This document shows, one piece after another, positions 42,952 to 51,720 of a stretch of DNA of 64,000 nt. The notes under the pieces were generated by a model. The model was not told the origin of the DNA and did no database searches. It saw nothing but the letters and a program-made list of their open reading frames with translations. How positions within the stretch are numbered: position 1 is the stretch's first letter; every line of letters begins with the position of its first letter. A program made the translations under genes and the position numbers. The DNA is from JBOCEF01 sp047610385 (GTDB lineage Bacteria; Pseudomonadota; Alphaproteobacteria; Rhodobacterales; Rhodobacteraceae): positions 68,771 through 132,770 of the forward strand of contig JBLGAC010000005.1 of NCBI GenBank assembly GCA_047610385.1. The letters are read 5' to 3'.

Positions 42952-44442
42952 TCAGAACACCGTTTGGGACAGCACGAAGATCACCGCTGACAGGCCTGCA
43001 GTGGCCGGAACGGTGATCACCCACGCCGCGATCACGGTCATGAAATGCGACCGGCGGACCAGCTTGCGCCGCTTTCGCTCTGCCGTGTCGACCACGTTGG
43101 TTTTGCGCCGCCCGACGGCCAGCTGACGCGCGCGCCGGGCGCTGTGCCATTCGCGGAAGAACCCGACCCCGAACACGCCCCCGACCGCAATATGGGTGGA
43201 GCTGACAGGCAGCCCCAACCAACTGGCCACAATCACCGTGATCGCCGCCGACAGCGCCACGCAATAGGCCCGCATCGGGTTCAGCTTGGTGATCTGCTCA
43301 CCAACCATGCGGATCAGCCGCGGGCCAAACAGGAACAGGCCCAACGAGATGCCCAGCGCCCCGATCACCATCACCCAAAGCGGAATCGCCACCTCAGCCG
43401 CCGCGCCGTGGAATTCGGTCGCATGAACGATCGCCGCCAGCGGGCCAACCGCGTTGGCCACATCATTGGCACCATGGGCAAAGGACAGCAGCGCCGCCGA
43501 CAGCACCAGCGGCAGGCCGAACAGGACCTTGAGCGATTTGTTCCGGTTCTCCAGCCCGATGGACTGGCGGCGGATCAGCGGCCTGGCGGCTGCCCAGGAT
43601 GCAAACCCCGCCCCGACCCCGATCAGGAGCGCGGTCTCCATGTCGATTTTCACCACGCGCTTGAGGCCCTTGAGCGCGAGATACGAAGCAAACGCCGCCG
43701 CCATGATGCCGATCAGAACCGGCACCCATTTGCGCGCGGCGGCGATTTTGTCGTCCTGATAAATGATGCGCGCCTTGATCAGCCACAGGAACCCCGCCGC
43801 GATCAGCCCGCCGAGCATGGGTGAAACGACCCAGCTGGCGGCAATCGCGCTCATGGACACCCAGTTCACTGCCGACAGCCCTGCCGCCGCGATCCCCGCG
43901 CCCATCACACCGCCAACCACCGCATGGGTGGTGGACACCGGCGCCCCGACCCAGGTCGCCAGGTTCACCCACATCGCCGATGACGCCAGCGCCGCCATCA
44001 TCACCCAGATGAACACTGACGGATCGCTGACGCTGGCCGGATCGATGATCCCCTTGGAGATGGTGGAGACCACGTCCCCCCCCGCCAGCAGCGCGCCCGC
44101 GGTTTCGCACAGGGCCGCGATCACCAGCGCGCCACCCATGGTCAGCGCCTTGGCGCCCACCGCGGGACCCATGTTGTTGGCCACGTCATTGGCGCCAATG
44201 TTGATCGCCATATAGGCGCCAAAGGCGGCGGCGGCTACGACCAGCAGCGCCTCTGGCGAGGCACCAAAGGCCAGGCCCGCCGCCAGCGTCGCCATCGCGA
44301 TGAAGGCCAGCGCCACGCCCAGACCGATCATTGGGCGGGCGACGTATTGCGCCGCCAGCTCCACGCGTCCGATGCGTTTGAGGTCACGATCAAGCGTCGC
44401 CCAGGCGCGCGCGTTTTTAGGGTCGGGGGAAGCGGACGTCAT
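42952..44442 (-). CDS. pit: inorganic phosphate transporter, PiT family
   Basis: 496 aa H+ or Na+:phosphate (metal-phosphate) symporter with about ten membrane spans. Both inverted-repeat signatures of the family are seen: NIGANDVANNMGPAVGAKALT in the first half and FAHGANDVANAVGPLAAI in the second. A conserved C-terminal VSSTHIAVGGVFGVGFFREWH segment follows. The start at 44442 (MTSASPDPKN) is chosen because a GGAGAG ribosome site precedes it; the frame is open 22 codons further. It is a single gene without a phoU partner here. Confidence 0.92.
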   Translation of the reverse strand: MTSASPDPKNARAWATLDRDLKRIGRVELAAQYVARPMIGLGVALAFIAMATLAAGLAFGASPEALLVVAAAAFGAYMAINIGANDVANNMGPAVGAKALTMGGALVIAALCETAGALLAGGDVVSTISKGIIDPASVSDPSVFIWVMMAALASSAMWVNLATWVGAPVSTTHAVVGGVMGAGIAAAGLSAVNWVSMSAIAASWVVSPMLGGLIAAGFLWLIKARIIYQDDKIAAARKWVPVLIGIMAAAFASYLALKGLKRVVKIDMETALLIGVGAGFASWAAARPLIRRQSIGLENRNKSLKVLFGLPLVLSAALLSFAHGANDVANAVGPLAAIVHATEFHGAAAEVAIPLWVMVIGALGISLGLFLFGPRLIRMVGEQITKLNPMRAYCVALSAAITVIVASWLGLPVSSTHIAVGGVFGVGFFREWHSARRARQLAVGRRKTNVVDTAERKRRKLVRRSHFMTVIAAWVITVPATAGLSAVIFVLSQTVF

Positions 44443-44539
44443 GCGCGGGCTCTCCGTGCTGTCGGCGGGATGGCGCCGGGCGCCTTGAATTCGCCCGACC
44501 GCATACACCCATCAAGGCCCAAGCGCAAAACCCGTGGGC

Positions 44540-45010
44540 TCAGCGCTTTCCAAATGCCTGCAGCACTGCCTTCAGCTCCGGCTCTGCCACCCGCAGCGCA
44601 GCCTCAGCGGGCGTGACCCATTCGCGCGTGCGCTCCGCCCGCTCAGGCCAGTCATCGGCAAGGCTGGTGACCCGGGCGGCATAAACGTCAACGCGGGTCG
44701 GCAGGCCCAGCCCGCCATCAAGCCCTTTGTCATACGCATAGTTGCCCACAGGGTCTTCAGCGATCTCAGCCTTCACGCCAGCTTCTTCCCAGGCTTCGGT
44801 CAGGGCGGTCTCAGACCCGGTCAGCCCTTCGATCGGCCAGCCTTTGGGGATCACCCAGCGGCCGGTATCGCGGGAGGTGATCACCAGCACCTCGCGGGAC
44901 CCTGTGTCGCCGCCTTCACGCCAGCACAGGGCCGCAACCTGCCGGCTGCGCGGGCGGCGCAGCATCGGCAGCACAAGCTCTTCCCACGCCCTCGCCAGAA
45001 ACCCGTTCAT
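44540..45010 (-). CDS. Nudix hydrolase
   Basis: 156 aa Nudix-fold pyrophosphohydrolase, similar to diadenosine/diphosphoinositol polyphosphate hydrolases (WVIPKGWPIEG). The Nudix box reads G-x5-L-x7-T-EAWEEAGV: the metal-binding EAWEE is kept, while the canonical first Glu and the Arg are replaced. I believe such boxes are common in this alphaproteobacterial subgroup. The start at 45010 gives the usual length; an upstream ATG at 45088 is possible but adds a poor N-terminus. Substrate unknown. Confidence 0.82.
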   Translation of the reverse strand: MNGFLARAWEELVLPMLRRPRSRQVAALCWREGGDTGSREVLVITSRDTGRWVIPKGWPIEGLTGSETALTEAWEEAGVKAEIAEDPVGNYAYDKGLDGGLGLPTRVDVYAARVTSLADDWPERAERTREWVTPAEAALRVAEPELKAVLQAFGKR

Positions 45011-45211
45011 GCCGCTATGCCCCAAATTCAACCTGAAAAATGCCAAAGGTTCAGGGCCGGTTCGACCCTGCCCACAGCCTTTATGCACAGGTAATGCATT
45101 CTTGCAGCAGTTTAAACCAAAGGCGCACGGCTTTGCGCCCGCCGGCGCTGTCTGCTAGGGGCGGGCGCAACAGGCGCGGACCCGCGCGCCGAAAAGGAAA
45201 GCACCGCAGCC

Positions 45212-45784
45212 ATGGCCATCTCTGACGCTCTGACCGCCCGCGCGATGGGCACATGTGAGCTGTGCGGCGCCGTCGACGCCCTGTCGGCCTTTGACGTGTC
45301 GCACGGGCCGGGCGGCGATGATGGCGCGGTGGCGGTCTGCGCCACCTGCCACGCGCAGATCGAAGATCCCGCCGCCATGGACCCCCAGCATTGGCGCACC
45401 CTGAGCGACAGCATGTGGACCCCGGTTCCCGCGGTTCAGGCGCTGGCGTGGCGGATGCTGGACCGGCTGCGCACTGAGACCTGGGCCCAGGATCTTGCCG
45501 AGATGCTGTATCTGGACGATGACACCCGCGCCTGGGCCGAGGCAGGCGCCGAAGCGGCCGGGCCGACCATCCTGCACATCGACAGCAATGGCGTGCAGCT
45601 GGCGGCCGGAGACACCGTGACGCTGATCAAGGACCTGACCGTGAAGGGCGCCGGGTTCACCGCCAAGCGCGGCACCGCGGTGCGGGGCATCGCGCTGGAC
45701 CACGACAATGCCAAACACATCGAAGGCCGCGTGAACGGCCAGCGCATCGTGATCCTGTGCGCGTTCGTCAAGAAAACCGTCTGA
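45212..45784 (+). CDS. phnA: PhnA / YjdM domain protein
   Basis: 190 aa protein with an N-terminal zinc ribbon (CELCGA and CATCHA pairs) and the C-terminal PhnA/SH3-like domain ending in VRGIALDHDNAKHIEGRVNGQRIVILCAFVKK. Despite the name it does not cleave phosphonates in most bacteria, and its role is unclear. AAGGAAAG lies before the start. Convergent with the lacI-type gene, 3 bases apart. Confidence 0.85.
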   Translation: MAISDALTARAMGTCELCGAVDALSAFDVSHGPGGDDGAVAVCATCHAQIEDPAAMDPQHWRTLSDSMWTPVPAVQALAWRMLDRLRTETWAQDLAEMLYLDDDTRAWAEAGAEAAGPTILHIDSNGVQLAAGDTVTLIKDLTVKGAGFTAKRGTAVRGIALDHDNAKHIEGRVNGQRIVILCAFVKKTV

Positions 45785-45787
45785 CGC

Positions 45788-46789
45788 CTAGATCGCGGCG
45801 ACGGAATTGCGGCGGATCAGCTCCACGGGGATGATCTCAGTCGGGCCAGTCAGCAGGTTGCCGTCGATCATCTGGATCAGCAGCTCTGCCGCCCGCATGC
45901 CGATCAGGCTGCGCGGCTGGCGGATGGTGGTCAGGGCGGGGGTCAGGTGGGCCGCCACTTCGATGTTGTCGAACCCGATCACCGACACCTGCTCCGGCAC
46001 GCCGACGCCCGCGTGCTGCAGCGCGCCCATAAAGCCGACGGCCATTTCGTCCGAGGCGCAGAACACCGCCGTTGGCCGATCGGGCAGCACCATCCAGCGG
46101 GCCGCGGCGAAGGCGCCTGAATCCATGCTGAAATCACCGCCGAATATCCAGTTGGGGCGCAGCGGCAGGCCGGCGTCTTGCATCGCACGGTCAAAGCCAT
46201 TGCGGCGGGTGTCGGTCAGCACGTTGCCCGCTGGCCCGGTGATGTGGCCGATGCGTCGGTGGCCCATGTCCACCAGATGCGCCACCGCCATCGCCGCCCC
46301 GGCCGCGTTGTCCACCCGCACCGAAGGCAGCGGCGCGTCCAGCCATTCGCACGCGGTGATCACCGGTGGGCGCCCCACACCGGCCAGAATTGCCGGCGAC
46401 AGCGCGCCATCAAGCAGCACCAGCCCGTCCGCCATCCCTGAGCGCAGGCAATGGATCAGCCGCGCGTCCGGGTCCGGCCCGGTCTGGGTGTCGACGATCA
46501 GCAGATCATAACTGGCCGCCGTCAGCGCTGAGGCCATGCCCGACAGGATCTGCGAAAAGAACGGGTTGGCCAGATTGGGCGCCAGCGCGATGACGTTTCC
46601 GGTCCGCTGGCGGCGCAGATTGCGCGCGGTGCGGTTGACGCGGTACCCGGTGTCTTCGACCGCGCGGGCCACCGCGTCGCGGGTCGACTGCGCAACCACA
46701 TCGGGGGTGGACAGCGCCCGACTGACGGTCGCGGTCGACACGCCAGCGATGCGGGCGACGTCCTGAATGGTCGCGGTTTTGCGCGTCAT
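45788..46789 (-). CDS. LacI-family transcriptional regulator
   Basis: 333 aa repressor with the LacI helix-turn-helix (ATIQDVARIAGVSTATVSRA) at the N-terminus, the hinge helix NLRRQRTGNVIAL, and a periplasmic-binding-like sugar-binding domain (CASDEMAVGFMGALQHAGVGVP). It is divergent from the sugar catabolism operon 46938-52680, and a perfect LacI-type operator lies in the shared intergenic region. It most likely represses that operon until the sugar or a metabolite is present. Confidence 0.93.
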   Translation of the reverse strand: MTRKTATIQDVARIAGVSTATVSRALSTPDVVAQSTRDAVARAVEDTGYRVNRTARNLRRQRTGNVIALAPNLANPFFSQILSGMASALTAASYDLLIVDTQTGPDPDARLIHCLRSGMADGLVLLDGALSPAILAGVGRPPVITACEWLDAPLPSVRVDNAAGAAMAVAHLVDMGHRRIGHITGPAGNVLTDTRRNGFDRAMQDAGLPLRPNWIFGGDFSMDSGAFAAARWMVLPDRPTAVFCASDEMAVGFMGALQHAGVGVPEQVSVIGFDNIEVAAHLTPALTTIRQPRSLIGMRAAELLIQMIDGNLLTGPTEIIPVELIRRNSVAAI

Positions 46790-46835
46790 GCCGATCCCTT
46801 CGCAGGGGCCGTTTGCCGGTCCCTGAAGAAACCTG

Positions 46836-46863
46836 TTTACGGCGAAAGCTTCTGCGATACACT
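46836..46863 (+). promoter_or_regulatory. predicted promoter of the sugar operon
   Basis: TTTACG at 46836-46841 as -35 and TACACT at 46858-46863 as -10 with a 16-base spacer, followed within 5 bases by the LacI operator. Position about 75 bases before the isomerase gene fits. Confidence 0.5.
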
Positions 46864-46867
46864 CCCC

Positions 46868-46881
46868 TGCAAACGATTACA
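46868..46881. promoter_or_regulatory. LacI-family operator
   Basis: TGCAAACGATTACA matches the LacI-family pattern TGnAAnCGnTTnCA at every fixed position. It lies directly downstream of the predicted -10 box, where a bound repressor blocks transcription start, and between the regulator gene and its target operon. Confidence 0.82.
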
Positions 46882-46937
46882 TCAAAGGCAAACCGCGGTC
46901 CGACACCGCGCTAGGACCTTTGGGGGAGGAAAACGCG

Positions 46938-47996
46938 ATGAAGACGATGAAGGGCCCCGCCCTGTTCCTGGCGCAATTCGCCGGGGATCAGGCACCGTTC
47001 AATTCATGGGATGCGATCACCCGATGGGCCGCGGACTGCGGCTATGTCGGCGTGCAGGTGCCCAGCTGGGACAAGCGCCTGTTCGATCTGGAAACCGCCG
47101 CTGCGTCCAAGGATTATTGCGACGCGTTCCTTGGCCAAGCAGCGGCGAACGGCGTTGCGGTCACCGAATTGTCCACCCATCTGCAAGGCCAGCTTGTGGC
47201 GGTGCACCCGGCCTATGATCTGCCGATGGACGGGTTCGCGGACCCATCTGTACAGGGCGACCCCAAGGCGCGGCAGGCATGGGCGGTTGATCAGGTGAAA
47301 CTGGCGCTGACCGCGTCGCGCACTATGGGGCTGACGGCGATGGCGTCGTTTTCCGGCGCGCTGGCCTGGCCCTATATTTACCCGTGGCCCCAGCGCCCCG
47401 CGGGCTTGATTGAGGCTGCGTTCGATGAACTGGCCGCGCGGTGGCGCCCGATCTTGGACCATGCCGACGCCTGCGGGGTCGACATCTGCTATGAAATACA
47501 CCCCGGCGAAGACCTGCATGACGGCGTCAGCTTTGAGATGTTCCTGGACCGCGTGAACGGCCACAAGCGCGCGATGATGCTGTATGACCCGTCGCATTAT
47601 GTGCTGCAGGCGCTGGATTATCTGGACAACATCGACATCTACGCCGACCGCATCGGCATGTTCCACGCCAAGGATGCCGAATTCAATCCGACCGGGCGTC
47701 AGGGCGTTTATGGCGGGTATCAGTCGTGGGTCAACCGGGCGGGGCGGTTCCGCAGCCTCGGCGATGGGCAGGTGGATTTCAAGGCGGTGTTCTCAAAGCT
47801 CGCTGCCGCGGATTTCGACGGCTGGGCGGTGGTCGAATGGGAATGCGCGCTGAAGCACCCAGAGGACGGGGCCCGCGAAGGTGCCGCCTTTGTGCGCGAT
47901 CACATCATCCGGGTCACGCCCCATGCGTTCGACGATTTTGCGGCCTCGGGCACCGATGATGCGGCCAACCGCAAGATGCTGGGGTTGGATCGTTGA
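46938..47996 (+). CDS. sugar phosphate isomerase/epimerase (TIM barrel)
   Basis: 352 aa xylose-isomerase-like TIM barrel (AP endonuclease 2 superfamily; IolE, hydroxypyruvate isomerase and 3-keto-sugar enzymes belong here). Metal-ligand type residues are visible in CYEIHPGEDLHDG, MLYDPSHYV, GMFHAKDAEF and VVEWECAL. A GGGGGAGG ribosome site 10 bases upstream supports the start at 46938 rather than 46920. First gene of the operon; its stop overlaps the start of the dehydrogenase. The exact reaction is unknown. Confidence 0.85.
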   Translation: MKTMKGPALFLAQFAGDQAPFNSWDAITRWAADCGYVGVQVPSWDKRLFDLETAAASKDYCDAFLGQAAANGVAVTELSTHLQGQLVAVHPAYDLPMDGFADPSVQGDPKARQAWAVDQVKLALTASRTMGLTAMASFSGALAWPYIYPWPQRPAGLIEAAFDELAARWRPILDHADACGVDICYEIHPGEDLHDGVSFEMFLDRVNGHKRAMMLYDPSHYVLQALDYLDNIDIYADRIGMFHAKDAEFNPTGRQGVYGGYQSWVNRAGRFRSLGDGQVDFKAVFSKLAAADFDGWAVVEWECALKHPEDGAREGAAFVRDHIIRVTPHAFDDFAASGTDDAANRKMLGLDR

Positions 47997-49153
47997 CCCG
48001 GTTCAAGGGACGAGAGGGGCCGATCCGCCTCGGCATGGTCGGGGGCGGCACCGGGGCGTTTATCGGCGCGGTGCACCGGATCGCGGCGCGGCTGGATGGG
48101 CAATTTGAAGTGGTCGCCGGGGCGCTGTCGTCAACGCCGGAGCGGGCCGATGCATCGGCGCGCGATCTGGGGCTGGCCCCGGCGCGCAGCTATGCCGGGT
48201 TCGCGGCCATGGCCCGGCGTGAGGCCCGCCTGAAAGACGGCATTGAGGCGGTCGCCATCGTCGCCCCCAACCACATCCATTACCCCGCTGCGCGCGAATT
48301 CCTGCGCCGCGGCATCCATGTGATCTGCGACAAGCCGCTGACCAGCACTCTGCCCGACGCCAAAAAGCTGGTCCGAGAGGCTGAGGCATCAGACGCGCTG
48401 TTCGTGCTGACCCACAACTACACCGGTTATCCCATGGTGCGCGCGGCACGCGAAATGATCGCCGCGGGCGAGATCGGCACAATCCGCGTGGTGCAGGTGG
48501 AATACCCGCAGGATTGGCTGACCGAACCCGCGGATCCGGCCAACAAACAGGCCGAATGGCGCACTGACCCGGCGCGCAGTGGCGCGGGCGGGTCCACCGG
48601 CGACATCGGCACCCATGCGTATAACCTTGTGCGTTTCACCACCGGGTTGCGGCTGGAGGCGCTGTCCGCCGATCTGCACCGCTTTGTGGACGGGCGGCAG
48701 GTGGACGACAACGCCCATGTCATGCTGCGCTTTGACGGCGGCGCGCGCGGGATGTTGTGGTGCTCTCAGGTGGCGCCAGGCAATGAAAACGGGCTGAAGC
48801 TGCGCATCTATGGCGACAAGGGCGGGCTGGAATGGACGCAGGAGGCCCCGACGATCCTGTGGCATTCCCCGTTCAATGAACCGATGCGCCGCCTTACCCG
48901 CGGCGGGCCGGGATCGGGCGCCGCCGCGGCCCGCGTCACCCGCATTCCCGCCGGACACCCTGAGGGGTTTTTGGAAGCCTTCGCCACCATCTACACCGAG
49001 GCCGCACACGCCATCCGCGCCCACCGCACCGGGGACGCCCCGCCCGATGGCGTGACCTTTCCATCGGTGCGCGACGGGTTGGAGGGCGTGGCATTCGTGG
49101 ATGCGTGTGTGCGGTCCTCAGCGCGCAACGCGGCATGGACAGCGCTGAAATGA
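47993..49153 (+). CDS. Gfo/Idh/MocA family oxidoreductase
   Basis: 386 aa NAD(P)-dependent sugar dehydrogenase: N-terminal Rossmann fold (LGMVGGGTGAFIGAVHR), the ICDKPLTSTLPDAKKLV segment with the catalytic Lys, and GGSTGDIGTHAYNLVRF in the C-terminal domain. The start is the unusual codon TTG at 47993, which overlaps the previous stop (TTGA); the first in-frame ATG would remove the first strand of the Rossmann fold. With the isomerase it would oxidise and rearrange the imported sugar or polyol. Confidence 0.9.
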   Translation: MTRFKGREGPIRLGMVGGGTGAFIGAVHRIAARLDGQFEVVAGALSSTPERADASARDLGLAPARSYAGFAAMARREARLKDGIEAVAIVAPNHIHYPAAREFLRRGIHVICDKPLTSTLPDAKKLVREAEASDALFVLTHNYTGYPMVRAAREMIAAGEIGTIRVVQVEYPQDWLTEPADPANKQAEWRTDPARSGAGGSTGDIGTHAYNLVRFTTGLRLEALSADLHRFVDGRQVDDNAHVMLRFDGGARGMLWCSQVAPGNENGLKLRIYGDKGGLEWTQEAPTILWHSPFNEPMRRLTRGGPGSGAAAARVTRIPAGHPEGFLEAFATIYTEAAHAIRAHRTGDAPPDGVTFPSVRDGLEGVAFVDACVRSSARNAAWTALK

Positions 49154-50697
49154 CGGCATCAGCATCGGGGCCAAAATTGGGGCCAGAATTGGGGCCAGTG
49201 CTGGCCATCGAAAAGGCGTCGCGCAGTTTTGGACCGGTGCAGGTGCTGTTCGACGTCGATTTCGACCTGCGCGCAGGCGAAGTGCACGCCTTGATCGGCG
49301 AAAACGGCGCCGGGAAATCCACCACCATGAAGATCCTCGCGGGCTATCTGGCGCCCAGCGGCGGGCAGGTGCTGCTGGATGGTGCGCCCGTGCGCTTTGC
49401 CAATTCCGCCGCGGCTGAGGCAGCCGGGGTCATCCTGATCCACCAGGAATTCAACCTCGCCCAACAGCTGAGCGTTGAGGAGAACATCTTTCTGGGCCGC
49501 AAAATCCGCCGTGGCCCGTTTCTGGACCGCAAAGCGATGCAGGCCGAAAGCCGGGCGCTGCTGGCGCGGCTGGATTGCCATGTGGACCCAAAGGCGCTGG
49601 TGCGCAATCTGTCGGTTCCCAACCGGCAGATGGTGGAAATCGCCAAAGCCCTTGGCCGCAACGCCCGCGTTCTGATCATGGATGAACCGACGGCGGTGCT
49701 GACCACCCGCGAAACCGACGTGCTGCTGGGGCTGATCGACCGGCTGCGCACGCAAGGCACCGCGATCCTTTATACCTCGCACAAGTTGGACGAGGTCGCG
49801 CGGATCGCTGACCGGGTCACTGTGCTGCGCGACGGGCACCGGGTGATGGAGCAGACCGCCAAAGGCTTCTCCGAAGATGCCATGGCCGAAGCAATGGTGG
49901 GCCGCGAACTGAGCGGCCTGTTCCCCACCCCCATCGCAGCCTGCGGCGGCCCGGTGCTGGTGGTTGAGGGCCTGAGCGTGCCCGGGCTGGTTGAAAACGC
50001 ATCCTTTACCCTGAACCGCGGCGAGGTTCTTGGCTTTGCCGGGCTGGTCGGCGCGGGCCGCACCGAACTGATGGAGGCCGTCGCCGGCCTGCGCCCGCGC
50101 ACCGGGCATGTGACGGTGAAGGGTGCCGCGCTTATGCCCGGATCGGTGCGCGCCGCGCGCGCGGCGGGCGTTGTGTATCTGACCGAGGACCGCAAGGAAA
50201 AGGGCCTGCTGCTGGGCAAACCGCTGGTGCAGAACCTGACCTTGCTGGCGCTGGACCAGTTTCTGACCGGCCCCGCAGGCGTGATCATCGACAGCGCCGC
50301 TGAGGAGGCCGCCCTGACCCGCGCCATCACCGATTTTGACATCCGCGTCGGCGACCGCACCATGGCGGCGGGCGCGCTGTCGGGCGGCAACCAGCAAAAG
50401 CTGCTGCTGGCCAAGACCATGCTGGCCACGCCCGACATTATCATCATCGACGAGCCGACCCGCGGCATCGACATCGGCACCAAGCAGCAGATCTACGCCT
50501 TCATCGCCCGCCTCGCGCAGAGCGGCAAAAGCGTGATCGTCGTGTCCTCAGAACTGCCAGAGGTGATCGGGCTGTGCACGCGGCTGATGGTGATGGCGCG
50601 CGGCCGGATCGTCGGAGAGCTGTCTGACGGCGCCGTGACCGAAGCGGCGGTGGTGCGCCTCGCCATGGGAATGACCGAAAAGGCTGACGCGATATGA
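49150..50697 (+). CDS. sugar ABC transporter ATP-binding protein (RbsA-type)
   Basis: 515 aa with two fused ATPase domains as in RbsA/XylG/MglA. The first has Walker A GENGAGKSTTMK and the Walker B stretch LIMDEPTAVLT; the second has a degenerate P-loop (GLVGAGRTELME) but a good signature ALSGGNQQKLLLAK and IIIDEPTRGID. This asymmetry is normal in the family. ATG at 49150 overlaps the previous stop (ATGA); an upstream ATG at 49105 is less likely. Codons 7-17 contain a tandem 12-base repeat giving GPKLGPELGPVL. Confidence 0.93.
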   Translation: MTASASGPKLGPELGPVLAIEKASRSFGPVQVLFDVDFDLRAGEVHALIGENGAGKSTTMKILAGYLAPSGGQVLLDGAPVRFANSAAAEAAGVILIHQEFNLAQQLSVEENIFLGRKIRRGPFLDRKAMQAESRALLARLDCHVDPKALVRNLSVPNRQMVEIAKALGRNARVLIMDEPTAVLTTRETDVLLGLIDRLRTQGTAILYTSHKLDEVARIADRVTVLRDGHRVMEQTAKGFSEDAMAEAMVGRELSGLFPTPIAACGGPVLVVEGLSVPGLVENASFTLNRGEVLGFAGLVGAGRTELMEAVAGLRPRTGHVTVKGAALMPGSVRAARAAGVVYLTEDRKEKGLLLGKPLVQNLTLLALDQFLTGPAGVIIDSAAEEAALTRAITDFDIRVGDRTMAAGALSGGNQQKLLLAKTMLATPDIIIIDEPTRGIDIGTKQQIYAFIARLAQSGKSVIVVSSELPEVIGLCTRLMVMARGRIVGELSDGAVTEAAVVRLAMGMTEKADAI

Positions 50698-51686
50698 CCA
50701 CGGGCACAGCGGACGCACGGCGCCGCACGATCAATTTCCATGCGCTCGGACCCGTGCTGGCGCTGTTGGCGCTGGTGGGGCTGGGGGCGTTCCTGAACGA
50801 CAATTTCCTGTCCGCGGGCAACGTGACCAACGTGCTGGCGCGGTCCGCCTTTATCGGGATCATCGCGGTCGGCATGACCTTTGTGATCACGGCGGGCGGG
50901 ATTGATCTGTCGGTCGGATCGATGGCCGCCTTTGTGGCGGGCGTGATGATCCTGGTGATGAATTCGCTGATCCCCAGCATGGGCATCGGCGTGCCGGTGA
51001 TCCTGTGCGGCATGGTGGCGGCGATTGTGGCGGGGTTCGCGGCAGGGTGGCTCAATGGTGTGCTGATCACCACCGTGCGCATCGAGGCGTTCATCGTCAC
51101 GCTGGGGTCCATGGGCATTTACCGCAGTCTGGTGACCTGGATGGCCGATGGCGGCACCCTGTCGCTGGATTTTGACCTGCGCGGCATCTACCGCCCGGTT
51201 TATTACGACGGCATCCTTGGGATCAGCTGGCCGATCATCGTGTTTGCGCTGGTGGCGATCGTTGGGGAGATCACCATGCGCCACACCCCGTTCGGGCGCC
51301 ATTGCGCGGCCATCGGCGCGAATGAACAGGTCGCCCGGTATTCCGCCGTCAACGTCGCGCGCACCCGCATCGCCACTTACGTGCTGCTGGGCATGTTGGT
51401 GGGGCTGGCGACGATCATGTACGTGCCGCGGCTTGGATCAGCGTCCGCGTCCACCGGCGTGTTGTGGGAGCTGGAGGCGATCGCCGCAGTGATCATCGGT
51501 GGCACCGTGCTGAAAGGTGGGTTTGGCCGGGTCTGGGGCGCGGTGATCGGGGTGCTGATCCTCAGCCTCATCGACAACATTCTCAATCTCGCATCGATCG
51601 TCAGCCCGTATCTCAACGGCGCGATTCAAGGCGTGATCGTGATCCTCGCAGTGGTGCTGCAGCGAGACAAAAAGAACGCCGACTGA
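50694..51686 (+). CDS. sugar ABC transporter permease (RbsC-type)
   Basis: 330 aa membrane subunit with about ten hydrophobic segments, RbsC/BPD_transp_2 family (GMTFVITAGGIDLSVGSMAAF; GGTVLKGGFGRVWGAVIG). It overlaps the ATPase stop by four bases and is followed 34 bases later by the binding-protein gene. It likely works as a homodimer with the fused ATPase. Confidence 0.93.
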   Translation: MTTGTADARRRTINFHALGPVLALLALVGLGAFLNDNFLSAGNVTNVLARSAFIGIIAVGMTFVITAGGIDLSVGSMAAFVAGVMILVMNSLIPSMGIGVPVILCGMVAAIVAGFAAGWLNGVLITTVRIEAFIVTLGSMGIYRSLVTWMADGGTLSLDFDLRGIYRPVYYDGILGISWPIIVFALVAIVGEITMRHTPFGRHCAAIGANEQVARYSAVNVARTRIATYVLLGMLVGLATIMYVPRLGSASASTGVLWELEAIAAVIIGGTVLKGGFGRVWGAVIGVLILSLIDNILNLASIVSPYLNGAIQGVIVILAVVLQRDKKNAD

Positions 51687-51720
51687 ACGGCGATGTCCAA
51701 TCAACCGGGAGAGAAAAGCT

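Noticed and set aside
42776..43126. Plus-strand frame running into the phosphate permease gene
   Set aside because: Part of it (42840-42950) has gene-like codons, but it has no ribosome site, continues antisense into a secure gene and matches no family I know.
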